Under the pieces are notes generated by a model. The model made no database searches and was not told where the DNA came from. It saw nothing but the letters and a program-made list of their open reading frames with translations. From the NCBI GenBank assembly GCA_009391835.1, contig QWJF01000006.1, forward strand, positions 1 to 64,000: a stretch of 64,000 bases of DNA, written 5' to 3'. A program made the translations under genes and the position numbers. Below, one piece after another: positions 26,060-35,223 of the stretch. The DNA comes from Chloroflexota bacterium. Lineage in GTDB: Bacteria; Chloroflexota; Anaerolineae; Anaerolineales; UBA11579. The stretch's first letter is position 1. Every line of letters starts with the position of its first letter.

Positions 26060-26989
26060 CTAGTGAACTCGCTCAACGGCCATCGCCCTCAGGCGATCTG
26101 GATAGCCCTCGCGATGAAGTGCGTGGAGGCGATTGAGCCCCGTATGGACGTCGGGTAGATCGGCGCCTCGGGCAGCGGTGAGTTTGTCCACATTGAGGGT
26201 GAGATTGCCCGCGCGCGGGGCAGCATATGCGAGGCTGGGCGATTCGGTGGCCATCACCAAATCGGGATCAAAAGCAAAGCGTTCGGCTATGGCAACACCA
26301 AAATCGTATTTACTCAGTGAGACGGGACTGGCGACGTGAAAGAGCCCGGCCAATTCCAGTTCCATCATGCGCATGAGGAGCAGACCAAGATCATTGGCCA
26401 ACAATGGGCTGAACCAGCGGTGGGTGAGGCCGGGAACGGATTCCCCGGCACTCAATTTATTATAGAAAAACTCGGCCAAGCTACGAGAGCCTGCCAAGGA
26501 CCAACCGAAAAAATTCACGCGTGCCACAAGGGCATCCGGGTCTACCGCCATCACGGCTTCTTCCCCAGCCAGTTTGGTGGCGGCATAGATGCTCAGGGGG
26601 TGGGGGGCATCGTCCTCGGCGTAATTGCCCTTCTGGCCATCAAAGACGGCGTCGGTGGAAATATGCAGCAAGCGAATGCCGCGTTGGGCGGCTTGTTGGG
26701 CAAGGCGAGCGGGCAGATCCGCGTTCAGGTGTTGAGCCAGTTCAGGTTGGGCTTCGCAGGCATCCAGGTTGGCGAGCGCCACACAATGGATGAGCCATTC
26801 GGGCTTGAATTCATCCAGCAGGGGGTCGAGGGCGGCCTCGTCCAATAGATCGATCTGGCGCGTGGCGAAAGGCGCATCCACCAAAAGGTGGCTGTGCACC
26901 AAGCCGAGCACTTCGTGCTGGGGCGCGGCTTCCAGAGCCAGGTTGAGGCCCAGTAGACCGCTAGCGCCAGTGATCAGGATACGCGCCAT
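26060..26989 (-). CDS. RmlD-like NAD(P)-dependent sugar reductase/epimerase
   Basis: The 309-residue extended SDR starts at ATG 26989, one base after the previous stop. It has TGASGLLG at 7-14, a STDAVFDG segment and YAATK as the Tyr/Lys pair, and resembles dTDP-4-dehydrorhamnose reductase (RmlD). No RmlA, RmlB or RmlC is present in the window. A reductase acting on the 4-keto product of the adjacent PseB-type dehydratase is therefore an attractive alternative to dTDP-rhamnose synthesis. Confidence 0.88.
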   Translation of the reverse strand: MARILITGASGLLGLNLALEAAPQHEVLGLVHSHLLVDAPFATRQIDLLDEAALDPLLDEFKPEWLIHCVALANLDACEAQPELAQHLNADLPARLAQQAAQRGIRLLHISTDAVFDGQKGNYAEDDAPHPLSIYAATKLAGEEAVMAVDPDALVARVNFFGWSLAGSRSLAEFFYNKLSAGESVPGLTHRWFSPLLANDLGLLLMRMMELELAGLFHVASPVSLSKYDFGVAIAERFAFDPDLVMATESPSLAYAAPRAGNLTLNVDKLTAARGADLPDVHTGLNRLHALHREGYPDRLRAMAVERVH

Positions 26990-26990
26990 G

Positions 26991-27992
26991 CTAGCCGGCA
27001 GCCTGTATTTCCGCTTCAAAGGGGGCGATCAGGGCAGCGATCTCTTTCTCGGAGAGCCTCTGCTGGTTCTCGTCGCTGGCATAGCGGAAGCCCTCGGGGA
27101 GGGCTTTGCCCTTCTTCTCCCAAGCGTGAACAAAGAAGGGACCCTGGGCGGGCTGGATCACGTACATATCGTCCAACTCGCGGGTGGTGCGGGCCTCATC
27201 CTCGGAGATAAGCATTTCGTGGAGTTTTTCGCCGGGTCGGATGCCGATGATCTCAAGTTTAGCGTCCGGGGCGATAACCCTGGCCAAATCGGTAAGGGTG
27301 GTGCTGGGCAGCTTGGGCACAAAAACCTCGCCGCCCTGCATCTGCTCGATACAGCGCAACACAAATTTCACGCCCTGCTCGAGAGAAAGCCAGAAACGGG
27401 TCATGCGTTCGTCGGTGATGGTGATGGCGCCGGATTGACGCTGGCGGATGAACATGGGCACCACACTGCCGCGGCTCCCGACCACGTTGCCGTAACGCAC
27501 GCAGCTAAAGCGGGTGGGACGGTCTCCGGAGTAGGCGTTGCTCTGCACGGTGAGCTTTTCGGCGGCCAGCTTAGTGGCGCCGTAGAGGTTGGCGGGGCTG
27601 ACAGCCTTATCGGTGCTGAGCGCCATCACTTTTTCCACGCGACACTCGAGGGCGGCCTCAACCACGTTGCTGGTGCCCAAAATGTTGGTTTTGATTGCTT
27701 CCATAGGATTGTATTCACAAGCAGGCACCTGCTTGAGGGCCGCGGCGTGCACCACGACATCCACGCCATCCATCGCGCGGGTGAGGCGCGGTAGGTCGCG
27801 GATATCGCCGATGAAATAGCGCAGGTTGGCCTGGTCGAAGCCGGCGACGCGCATCTCGTGCTGTTTGAGTTCGTCGCGGCTGAAGACGATCACCTTCTCA
27901 GGCTTATATTCCTCCAGCAAGATGCGGATGAAAGCCCTGCCAAAGGAACCAGTGCCGCCCGTAACAAGAACGGTTTTATTTTTCCAATCCAT
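26991..27992 (-). CDS. pseB: UDP-N-acetylglucosamine 4,6-dehydratase (PseB/FlaA1 type)
   Basis: The protein has 333 residues from the ATG at 27992, which has an AGGAG ribosome-binding site five bases upstream; a GTG lies 6 bases further out. It has TGGTGSFG at 11-18, AALKQVPACEYNP at 84-96, STDKA at 126-130 and YGATK at 137-141, all typical of inverting UDP-GlcNAc 4,6-dehydratases. The product would be a UDP-4-keto-6-deoxy-HexNAc. It heads the operon running to 17.8 kb and begins the path to the sugar used by the adjacent reductase and NeuB. Confidence 0.93.
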   Translation of the reverse strand: MDWKNKTVLVTGGTGSFGRAFIRILLEEYKPEKVIVFSRDELKQHEMRVAGFDQANLRYFIGDIRDLPRLTRAMDGVDVVVHAAALKQVPACEYNPMEAIKTNILGTSNVVEAALECRVEKVMALSTDKAVSPANLYGATKLAAEKLTVQSNAYSGDRPTRFSCVRYGNVVGSRGSVVPMFIRQRQSGAITITDERMTRFWLSLEQGVKFVLRCIEQMQGGEVFVPKLPSTTLTDLARVIAPDAKLEIIGIRPGEKLHEMLISEDEARTTRELDDMYVIQPAQGPFFVHAWEKKGKALPEGFRYASDENQQRLSEKEIAALIAPFEAEIQAAG

Positions 27993-28048
27993 ATTCACTC
28001 CTAGTTCACACCAAGCCCATATGCCGAATTAGGTAAAATGGCCGAATC

Positions 28049-28078
28049 ATTGTAAGCCGACTGAGAGAGGCCATGCAA
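28049..28078 (-). promoter_or_regulatory. Putative sigma70-type promoter for the pseB operon
   Basis: On the minus strand, TTGCAT (28073-28078) and TACAAT (28049-28054) are separated by 18 bases. The -35 falls in the first codons of the divergent plus-strand gene. Between this and the ATG lies a direct repeat GCCGAAT at 28023 and 28041, 18 bases apart, which could bind a regulator. For the plus-strand gene only a weak TAAAAT (28034-28039) without a well-spaced -35 is seen. Confidence 0.55.
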
Positions 28079-29701
28079 ACTGCGCGTAAATTTCAAATTG
28101 CTTTTATTGTTCTGGTCGCGGTTTTTCTGATCTATGCCGGGACCTATATTTTTCGCAGCAGTTTCGTCGTCGAGGGCGAACGATATTTTGTGTTGAACGA
28201 CGATGCCATGATCTCGATGCGCTACGCCCACAATCTGGTGCGCGGAGAGGGGGCGGTGTGGAACGCCGGCGAGCGCGTGGAGGGCTACAGCAACCCGGTG
28301 TGGATGCTCTATATGGCCTTCTGGCATCTGCTGCCCATCTCGTTGTCCAAGATGAGCCTGCCGATCCAGATTACCGGCGCGCTGCTGCTGGCAACCAATT
28401 TGGTGTTCGCGCGTCGTATCGCCCTTCTGCTCACTAAAAATGAATGGATCGCGCTGGGAGCGGCGACGATGACCGCCTTCTATGGCCCCTTGAATAACTG
28501 GGGGCTGCTGGGCATGGAGGTCAGCGCGCTGGTGCTGATGGTGAGTATCGCCACCTGGTGGACGCTGAAGGCCGCCGGGGACGGACGTTTCGACTACCGA
28601 CCCTATATCCTGTTGGCAGTGGGCACGCTGGTGCGCATGGATATGGCCGTGCCGTTTTTGACCCTGCTGGGGATCAATCTTTGGCTGGATAAGGCGCATC
28701 GCAGCCAGCACCTCAAATTTGGTTTTGGCTGGCTGGCGGCCGGGCTCGGCCTGCAGACGATCCTGCGGCTGGCCTACTATGGCGAGTGGCTGCCCAACAC
28801 GTATTACCTCAAAGTGACGGGCATGCCGCTGCTGGTGCGCGTCGGCAATGGGCTGATCGCGCTGTTCAAACTGGTGTGGAACACGGGCTGGCTGCTGGCA
28901 CTTTTGCCCTTCAGCGCACTGCTCTACCGACGCGAGCGTGCCACGCTGACTCTGCTGGCACTTTTCGCCGATCAGGTAGCCTACAGCGTCTACGTGGGCG
29001 GCGACGCCTGGGAGCACAAAGGCGGGGCCAACCGCTATATCTCGTTGGCGATGCCGCTTTTCTTTATTTTGCTGACCACCGCGGCCAGCACCTTGATTGA
29101 GAAGCTGGCCACGCTGAGGGATGGCAAGCGGCTCCCTGCGCAAAACCTCAAGCACGGGCTGCTGATCGCCTTCGTGCTGCTCACGCTCGTGCAGGTCAAC
29201 AGCACACTTTCTACCGATCTTTCGATCACCTGCTGTCCGCTGCGCATTTCGCTGTTCACCAGTTCGGGCTACCGCAGCAACATCGATTTCACGGTGGCCA
29301 ACGAGGAATACGTGCGCATTGCGCGCGCGTTGAACCACATGAGCACACCTGAGGCGAGCATCGCGGTGGTGGCGGCGGGCGCCATCCCCTATTTCAGCGA
29401 CTTGCCGGCCATTGATCTGCTTGGCAAGAGCGACGCGGTGATTGCCCGCACCGAGAGCCACCTGCCCCAGGCGCCACTGGCACGCCTGACCAGCTTCCGG
29501 CCGGGGCACAGCAAGTGGGATTACAGCTACTCGCTGGGCGTGCTGCACCCGGATATCGTCGTGCAGTTGTGGGAGGATGCCGACCAGGCTCAAGAATTCC
29601 TCCACGAATACGTGACAGTGGAAATCGACGGATTCCAGTTCACGGCACGGCAGGATTCACCGCAGATTCTTTGGGACCAGGTAACCATCATCGACGAATA
29701 A
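28073..29701 (+). CDS. Polytopic GT-C-type glycosyltransferase (AftB/PMT-like)
   Basis: The 542-residue membrane protein has an N-terminal span, then an acidic loop, VLNDDAMISMRYAHNL (41-54) and GERVEGYSNPVW, which is the hallmark of one GT-C group that includes AftB-like arabinosyltransferases. About ten more membrane segments and a soluble C-terminal domain follow. It should use a polyprenyl-phosphate sugar outside the membrane. It is the only plus-strand gene here, with GAGAGAGG as ribosome-binding site, and faces the methyltransferase gene tail to tail with 4 bases between the stop codons. The substrate is unknown. Confidence 0.85.
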   Translation: MQTARKFQIAFIVLVAVFLIYAGTYIFRSSFVVEGERYFVLNDDAMISMRYAHNLVRGEGAVWNAGERVEGYSNPVWMLYMAFWHLLPISLSKMSLPIQITGALLLATNLVFARRIALLLTKNEWIALGAATMTAFYGPLNNWGLLGMEVSALVLMVSIATWWTLKAAGDGRFDYRPYILLAVGTLVRMDMAVPFLTLLGINLWLDKAHRSQHLKFGFGWLAAGLGLQTILRLAYYGEWLPNTYYLKVTGMPLLVRVGNGLIALFKLVWNTGWLLALLPFSALLYRRERATLTLLALFADQVAYSVYVGGDAWEHKGGANRYISLAMPLFFILLTTAASTLIEKLATLRDGKRLPAQNLKHGLLIAFVLLTLVQVNSTLSTDLSITCCPLRISLFTSSGYRSNIDFTVANEEYVRIARALNHMSTPEASIAVVAAGAIPYFSDLPAIDLLGKSDAVIARTESHLPQAPLARLTSFRPGHSKWDYSYSLGVLHPDIVVQLWEDADQAQEFLHEYVTVEIDGFQFTARQDSPQILWDQVTIIDE

Positions 29702-29705
29702 ACGC

Positions 29706-30530
29706 TCATTTTTGAATGACCACCAGGGGGTAAAGGCCGCGCTCGCCAAAGAAGCGCGGGAAGCGATCTTCCAGCCAAAAAAGCAGACGCAGCCAATAGC
29801 GGCCACCCCATTCTGGGCGAATGAAGAAACGCATCACGTTGGTGCTCATTGTGCGCCAGACGCGGATGCGGTAATTAAGGCGCCCATCCAGAGCCTGGCG
29901 CAGCCAGCGCGCATCGTGCTTGACCACGTGGGTACCCGCTTCTTTTTCTTCTGCATCCATCTCCTTGAAAGCGACGCCCTTGCGGGTTTTCATCCAGCCC
30001 TTTAGCGTATCCAGGCGATCCATGAGCGGCGAACGATCCCAGCCGTTGACCACCGCAGCGCGGCGCCCAAGGGCCAGTACGCGGGCCAACTCCAAATATG
30101 CGGATACATGGTCCTCTTCGGGGAGATGGTGAATAGTGTGCAGGGAGACTACGCCATCAAAGACTTCTGGGGCAAAGGGCAGCCGAGACACGTCGGAAAC
30201 GGCAAAGAGGCCATGATCCCCGATGCGCTGGCGAGCGGCGATAAGGGCGGTGTGCGAAATGTCGGCGCAGACGCGCTTCTCATATCCGTGTGAGTATTCA
30301 AGATATTCAGGATACTGGATGGGGCCGGAGCCAGCATCCAGAAAGAAGCGGCCGCGTGGCGCAATATAGCGCTGCACGCGCTGATGGCAGCGATGAATGT
30401 ATTCCTGCGCAATGGGGCGCAAATCCTCGTAGCGGGCGTTCTGGTAGAGACCCTCTGAAATTTCTTTCCAACCCACGCGGTTGTAGAAGGTGCGCACCTG
30501 GCGCTTGATCTCAGCGTCAGTCGGGGTCAT
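29706..30530 (-). CDS. Class I SAM-dependent methyltransferase
   Basis: The protein of about 274 residues has the SAM motif I LDAGSGP, an acidic residue at the end of strand 2 (CADIS) and SLHTIHHLP typical of the UbiE-like (methyltransferase 11) group. I chose ATG 30530 because it forms ATGA with the stop of the previous gene; another ATG lies 12 bases upstream. It is the last gene of the ABC-exporter operon. Methylation of a terminal sugar is a known chain-ending step for ABC-exported glycans, so that role is possible. Confidence 0.85.
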   Translation of the reverse strand: MTPTDAEIKRQVRTFYNRVGWKEISEGLYQNARYEDLRPIAQEYIHRCHQRVQRYIAPRGRFFLDAGSGPIQYPEYLEYSHGYEKRVCADISHTALIAARQRIGDHGLFAVSDVSRLPFAPEVFDGVVSLHTIHHLPEEDHVSAYLELARVLALGRRAAVVNGWDRSPLMDRLDTLKGWMKTRKGVAFKEMDAEEKEAGTHVVKHDARWLRQALDGRLNYRIRVWRTMSTNVMRFFIRPEWGGRYWLRLLFWLEDRFPRFFGERGLYPLVVIQK

Positions 30531-32113
30531 GACGGATTCCATTCGAAGGCTGTTCCGGTAAGGTAGTCAAAACTGGCGGCGTATTGCCCCTGGCCTTCCG
30601 GCGAAAAAAGATCAGCAGGCGAAACCGCAGAGGTATCCTCGGCGAAGTGCAACAAATGCCAAGGGAAGGGCTGCGGATAATCAAAGAAAAAGCGGTAGGC
30701 GTAGTGCCAGGCAGTATCCACCTGCTCGGGGGTCGGGCGGGCAGCCGACAGATCGGCCAGGCTGGCTTCAAGGTCGGCGAAATATTCCTCCCAGCTGTGG
30801 GGATCGCGGGTGAAGCCCTTGCTGCGGTAATGGGTCTGGCCCACGACGATGACGGGCAGGCCGCTCATAGCCATCTCAAGACCCACGGTGGTGGTATAGA
30901 CCATGCCCAGGTCAGCGGCTTCGATGAGATCGTAGGTGTTGACAGGGTCACCAGCGGCCACCAGGCGCATATGGGCGGGCAGCTTGGGCAGTATTTGAGC
31001 GACCAAATCAGCCACGGAAGGCCCATCCAGGTTGCGCTCGCCAGGGTGCACGCGCAGGACGAATTGCACGTTTTGGCGGGCTGCAAAAAACTCGAGTGTG
31101 CGGCGCAACCAGGTGCTCATATCGCCGCTAAAGGTAGCGCGGCCCAGCGTAAGGCTGTCGCCGATCACGTTGGCGGCCAGCAGCACGACGGGGCGCGCAT
31201 CAAGGTTCAGCCTGGCGCGCACCTTTTGGGCGCCCTCGGAGGGCACATCCTGCCATTTACGATAGAAGTTTTGAAACAGGCCAGCCTGCTGGCGGGTGGC
31301 AAAGAGTGCGCGCACTTTCTCGCGCTGGGCATCGTCAAAGGGCAAATTGCGGCGCGCCGCCCACATCGCATCCGTGTCTTGAAGCATCACGGAAGCATCC
31401 TGCGCCAACCAGATGCGGCCACGCTGCTCGCCAAATTCGTAGGAAACCGCAGGCACACCGGCATGCTGCGCAGCTTGAAACACGGCCCCGAATTCAAGGA
31501 TGAGACCATTGGGCACGATGACCACATCCGGCTGATTGGCCTCAATCCAGCGCAAAGCGGCAGCAGCCGCCTGCGTGTTGCGAGCCAGGCGCAATTGATA
31601 AAGCTGCGAGGTTCTATCGACTTCCTCCACCTGGAGCGTGTACTGGGTATCCATGATCGAGACCCGTTCAACAGCCGCGGCCAGCGTGGTTGGCAACGCG
31701 GGCACGTCCGTCGTCAGTAAGGATTCGAGGTGAATGAGCTCTTTGGCGGGCTGGAACAAATCGCGGGTGTAGAGTTCCCGGCGGCGCAGATCAAATTTGG
31801 AGACTGGTTTGCGCCAATTCGAATAAGGCGAATAAGCCAGAGTCACGTTGTGGCCGAGGCCAGCCAGCGCCAGGCCGGAGAGCGCAGCATGCTCCAGCCA
31901 ATAGTGGAGCGTGGCGTAGAGCAGCACCTTTTTGCCTGATTGCGCTCGCAACGGGGAGGCAACTGCCTGGCGCACCCATTCCGGCAGGGTCGCCCGCAGG
32001 CCCTCCAGCTTGAAGCCGCCCACCGGCTCTTTGCGGCCGTGCAGGGCCCAATCGATCTCGGCTGCCAGGGGCAAATGGCCCAACACGCGTTTTATTCGGG
32101 GGCTGCGCAACAT
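30527..32113 (-). CDS. Capsule-polysaccharide-type GT-B transferase
   Basis: The 528-residue protein resembles capsule biosynthesis GT-B proteins. It has VQFVLRVHPGERN near residues 343-355 and VYTTTVGLEMAMSGLPVIVVG further on, the donor-site pattern. No transmembrane helix is evident. It begins one base after the end of the Wzt gene, so it belongs to the export operon. It could build the linker or cap of the exported polymer, as KpsC/KpsS-type proteins do in capsule systems. That assignment is by analogy only. Confidence 0.73.
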   Translation of the reverse strand: MLRSPRIKRVLGHLPLAAEIDWALHGRKEPVGGFKLEGLRATLPEWVRQAVASPLRAQSGKKVLLYATLHYWLEHAALSGLALAGLGHNVTLAYSPYSNWRKPVSKFDLRRRELYTRDLFQPAKELIHLESLLTTDVPALPTTLAAAVERVSIMDTQYTLQVEEVDRTSQLYQLRLARNTQAAAAALRWIEANQPDVVIVPNGLILEFGAVFQAAQHAGVPAVSYEFGEQRGRIWLAQDASVMLQDTDAMWAARRNLPFDDAQREKVRALFATRQQAGLFQNFYRKWQDVPSEGAQKVRARLNLDARPVVLLAANVIGDSLTLGRATFSGDMSTWLRRTLEFFAARQNVQFVLRVHPGERNLDGPSVADLVAQILPKLPAHMRLVAAGDPVNTYDLIEAADLGMVYTTTVGLEMAMSGLPVIVVGQTHYRSKGFTRDPHSWEEYFADLEASLADLSAARPTPEQVDTAWHYAYRFFFDYPQPFPWHLLHFAEDTSAVSPADLFSPEGQGQYAASFDYLTGTAFEWNPS

Positions 32114-32114
32114 C

Positions 32115-33392
32115 TCAGACCTTAACCTTCTTTATAGCCCAATCCAGCTGAGGGCGAACCAGGCCCTGGCGCGGCTCTGTCCATTGCATACCAGGGGCGC
32201 CCATCGCATCCACATTGAAAGCCAGGGCACGCTCATCGTAGAAAAAGCGGCGCACACGGAAGGCGCTGGCGTTCATGCCGAGCACATATTGGCCTTCATT
32301 GAGCCAGTTGGCCGGAATCTGAGCCTGACTGAGAAAACGCCCGGCGGCGCGGCTGCCAAACTTCTCGTAGGTCTTGGGGGCATCGGTATCGAAGGAAGTG
32401 AAAACAATTTCGCCACGGATGGTTTGCAAATAGACGCCCACGCGCAGGCCCTGAATGGGCTCGCTGAGTTCGTATTCAATCTCGATATCCAGCGGTTCTT
32501 TGGAGAGCACCGTATCGGCTACCTTGCCGCGCGGATCGCGCACGCGTAAAGCGATGGGCTTGAAAGGAGCCGCGTCGGCGGGGATTTCATCGGCAGACCA
32601 GGTGCGTTCGCCGCTCTGTGAGAAACCGGAGGCCATGTAGTAGTCCACCGCTTCGCGAGTGGAGGCGGAATGCACGATCTGGCCGTGATCCAACACGATG
32701 GCCTGCTCTGTGAGGCGCAGGATGGCGGACATGTTGTGAGACACGAAGAGCACGGTGCGGCCCGCCTCGGCAACATCGCTCATCTTGCCCAGACACTTGC
32801 GCTGGAACTCCGCATCACCGACAGCGAGCACTTCGTCCACCACGAGGATCTCGGGTTCCAGATGGGCAGCCACGGAGAAGGCCAGGCGCAAATACATGCC
32901 GGATGAATAGCGCTTCACCGGCGTATCGATGAACTGGCTAACGCCGGCAAACTCCACGATTTCGTCGAATTTGGTGGCAATCTCCTGGCGCCTCATGCCC
33001 AATACAGCACCGTTGAGGAAAATGTTCTCGCGGCCGCTCAGCTCGGGGTGGAAACCGGTGCCCACCTCAAGCAGCGAGCCTACTCGGCCGGTTACTTCGG
33101 CATAACCTTCGGTAGGCTCTGTAACGCGCGAGAGGATTTTGAGCAGCGTGCTCTTGCCGGCGCCGTTGCGGCCAATCACGCCAAGGACCTGGCCCTTGAG
33201 CAGGTCGAAGGATACGTCCCGCAACGCCCAAATGGTCTGGGCATTATCGGCGAGTTCACCGCGCAAAAGGCGCCCGGGCCATGATGCAGCGCGCGCAATT
33301 GAATCGCGCAAGGTGCGATAACGGGTTTCGGCCTGGCCGCCAATACGATACTGTTTGCCGAGGCCGGCGACGCGGATGGCGTAATCTGTCAT
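32115..33392 (-). CDS. wzt: ABC transporter ATP-binding protein of glycan export (Wzt), with C-terminal domain
   Basis: The 425-residue ATPase has Walker A GRNGAGKST at 74-82, signature YSSGM at 162-166, Walker B ILVVDEVLAVGD at 182-193 and the switch H219. Residues from about 260 form an extra beta-rich domain (IEIEYELSEPIQGLRVGVYLQT) like the Wzt carbohydrate-binding domain that recognises a modified chain end. It pairs with the permease just upstream. The presence of the domain suggests export coupled to a terminal modification such as methylation. Confidence 0.95.
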   Translation of the reverse strand: MTDYAIRVAGLGKQYRIGGQAETRYRTLRDSIARAASWPGRLLRGELADNAQTIWALRDVSFDLLKGQVLGVIGRNGAGKSTLLKILSRVTEPTEGYAEVTGRVGSLLEVGTGFHPELSGRENIFLNGAVLGMRRQEIATKFDEIVEFAGVSQFIDTPVKRYSSGMYLRLAFSVAAHLEPEILVVDEVLAVGDAEFQRKCLGKMSDVAEAGRTVLFVSHNMSAILRLTEQAIVLDHGQIVHSASTREAVDYYMASGFSQSGERTWSADEIPADAAPFKPIALRVRDPRGKVADTVLSKEPLDIEIEYELSEPIQGLRVGVYLQTIRGEIVFTSFDTDAPKTYEKFGSRAAGRFLSQAQIPANWLNEGQYVLGMNASAFRVRRFFYDERALAFNVDAMGAPGMQWTEPRQGLVRPQLDWAIKKVKV

Positions 33393-33395
33393 GGC

Positions 33396-34256
33396 TTAGA
33401 CCGTATCCGCAAAGGTGCGTTCCATACTGCGGAAGTAGAAGAGGCCGCTCACCAGCAGGACCACGGCGACAAGTACCGAAATCCAAATGACTTCGCCCGA
33501 ATAAATTTCGGAACCCAAGAGGACGTTACGAAAACCTTCGATAACGCCGACCATCGGATTGAGGGCATACAACCAACCCCAACCTTCAGGCAGGCGATCA
33601 AAGACTTCTTTCGCCAGGTAAGCGATCGGCGAGGCAAGCATCCAGAACTGGGTGAGGAAGGGGATCAGGTAGCGCACGTCGCGGTAATGCACGTTGAGGG
33701 CTGCCAGCCAGAGGCCCACGCCAAGGGCGGTGGTGAGGCCGAGGAGCAGGTAGAGAGGCAGCAGCCAGATCGCCGAAGTGGGGGCGATGCCGTAATAGAT
33801 CATCATGCCAATCAGAATGACAAACGCGATAGCAAAATCAACCACACCGCTGAGAATGGAGGAAAGCGGCACGATCAGGCGTGGGAAATAAACCTTGGTG
33901 ATCATGTTGCGGCTGGTGACCAGCGAACGCCCGGCATCGCTGATGGCCGTGGAGAAGAGGTTCCAGGGCAGCAGCGCGGCGTAGGTAAAGATTGGGCGGG
34001 GTACGCCGCCGGTGGAAAGACCGGCGAGATCGCCGAATAGCACATTGAAGACCAACATTTGCAGTACGGGCTGGAGGATGGCCCAGCCGGCGCCAAGCAG
34101 CGTTTGCTTGTAGCGCACCTTGATATCGCGCCAGGTGAGAAAATAAATCAGTTCACGAAAGAGCCACAGATCACGCAGATTCAACGAGGCGAGGCCCTTT
34201 TGAGGCTTGATCGTAAAGGTGTTCATTTCAGCCGAAGCGGGTTGGGCAGCATTCAT
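33396..34256 (-). CDS. wzm: ABC transporter permease of glycan export (Wzm)
   Basis: The 286-residue ABC-2 permease starts at ATG 34256 (ATGA overlap). It has a cytosolic N-terminal part with [19 protein letters not shown], the conserved amphipathic entry of Wzm/TagG proteins, and six hydrophobic segments. A later ATG at residue 11 is possible. With the adjacent Wzt it forms the exporter for the polymer. No Wzx, Wzy or Wzz gene is seen, so the ABC route is the only export system in the window. Confidence 0.95.
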   Translation of the reverse strand: MNAAQPASAEMNTFTIKPQKGLASLNLRDLWLFRELIYFLTWRDIKVRYKQTLLGAGWAILQPVLQMLVFNVLFGDLAGLSTGGVPRPIFTYAALLPWNLFSTAISDAGRSLVTSRNMITKVYFPRLIVPLSSILSGVVDFAIAFVILIGMMIYYGIAPTSAIWLLPLYLLLGLTTALGVGLWLAALNVHYRDVRYLIPFLTQFWMLASPIAYLAKEVFDRLPEGWGWLYALNPMVGVIEGFRNVLLGSEIYSGEVIWISVLVAVVLLVSGLFYFRSMERTFADTV

Positions 34257-35212
34257 ACTGGGATGCGCTCGCGATGCTCGCGGTACCAATCAATGGTGTT
34301 GCGCAGACCGGTTTCGAAATCGGTGCCGGCTTTGAAGCCGAAATACTCTTCAGCGCGGCTGACGTCCAAACGACGGCGGGGCTGGCCATTTGGTTTGCTC
34401 GTGTCCCAAACGAATTCTCCCTTGAAACCAGTGAGACGGCCAATCAGCTCGGAGAGGTCCTTGATGCTGATCTCTATGCCCGAACCGAGATTCACCGGCT
34501 CAGCGCCGTCATAATTTTCAGCAGCCAGCAGAAGGCCCCTGGCGCAGTCTTCCACGTAGAGGAACTCACGGGTGGGTGAGCCATCGCCCCAGAGCTCAAC
34601 CCGCTCCTCGCCGCGATCCTGAGCTTCAATGCATTTGCGCACCAGAGCGGGGACAACATGCGAGGTAGCCAAATCAAAATTATCGCGCGGGCCATAGAGG
34701 TTCACCGGCAACAAGTAGATGGCATTGAAGCCATACTGCTTGCGGTAGGCTTGGGCTTGGACGAGAAGCATCTTCTTGGCGAGGCCGTAGGGCGCGTTGG
34801 TTTCTTCCGGGTAGCCCTCCCAAAGTTCCTCCTCGTGAAACGGGATGTCGGCAAACTTGGGATAGGCGCAGATGGTGCCGAGAGCGACAAACTTCTCCAC
34901 ACCGCGCTCATAGGCCTGGTGCATGAGCGGCACACCCATCATCAGGTTGTAGTAGAAAAAATCCGCGGGGCGATCCTGGTTGGCGCCGATGCCGCCTGCC
35001 AGGGCGGCAATGTGCAGGAGGATATCGGGGCGGCCATCGTCCAGCATGCGGGTGATCTGGTCGGGCTGCACCAAGTCATAGTCGGCGCTGCGGGGCACAA
35101 AAATATCCTTGACGCCTTTTTTCTGGAGCTGCTCAACGACAAAAGAGCCGAGAAATCCGCTGCCGCCGGTCACGGTAACGCGCTTATCCTGCCAAAAGTT
35201 TTTCGCTATCAT
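34253..35212 (-). CDS. fcl: GDP-L-fucose synthase
   Basis: The 319-residue extended SDR has TGGSGFLGS at 15-23, [17 protein letters not shown] around 69-85, GTICAYP at 112-118 and YGLAKK at 142-147 with the catalytic Tyr and Lys. These match GDP-4-keto-6-deoxymannose 3,5-epimerase/4-reductase. It makes GDP-L-fucose, but the partner GDP-mannose 4,6-dehydratase (gmd) is not in the window and must be elsewhere. The gene shares ATGA with wzm. Confidence 0.93.
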   Translation of the reverse strand: MIAKNFWQDKRVTVTGGSGFLGSFVVEQLQKKGVKDIFVPRSADYDLVQPDQITRMLDDGRPDILLHIAALAGGIGANQDRPADFFYYNLMMGVPLMHQAYERGVEKFVALGTICAYPKFADIPFHEEELWEGYPEETNAPYGLAKKMLLVQAQAYRKQYGFNAIYLLPVNLYGPRDNFDLATSHVVPALVRKCIEAQDRGEERVELWGDGSPTREFLYVEDCARGLLLAAENYDGAEPVNLGSGIEISIKDLSELIGRLTGFKGEFVWDTSKPNGQPRRRLDVSRAEEYFGFKAGTDFETGLRNTIDWYREHRERIPV

Positions 35213-35223
35213 AGTTGCCTGCC

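Noticed and set aside
28001-29605. 534-residue open frame on the minus strand opposite the GT-C gene
   Set aside because: It is very rich in Gln, His and Arg, has no motif, and is the antisense of a long hydrophobic coding sequence with clear GT-C motifs on the plus strand.
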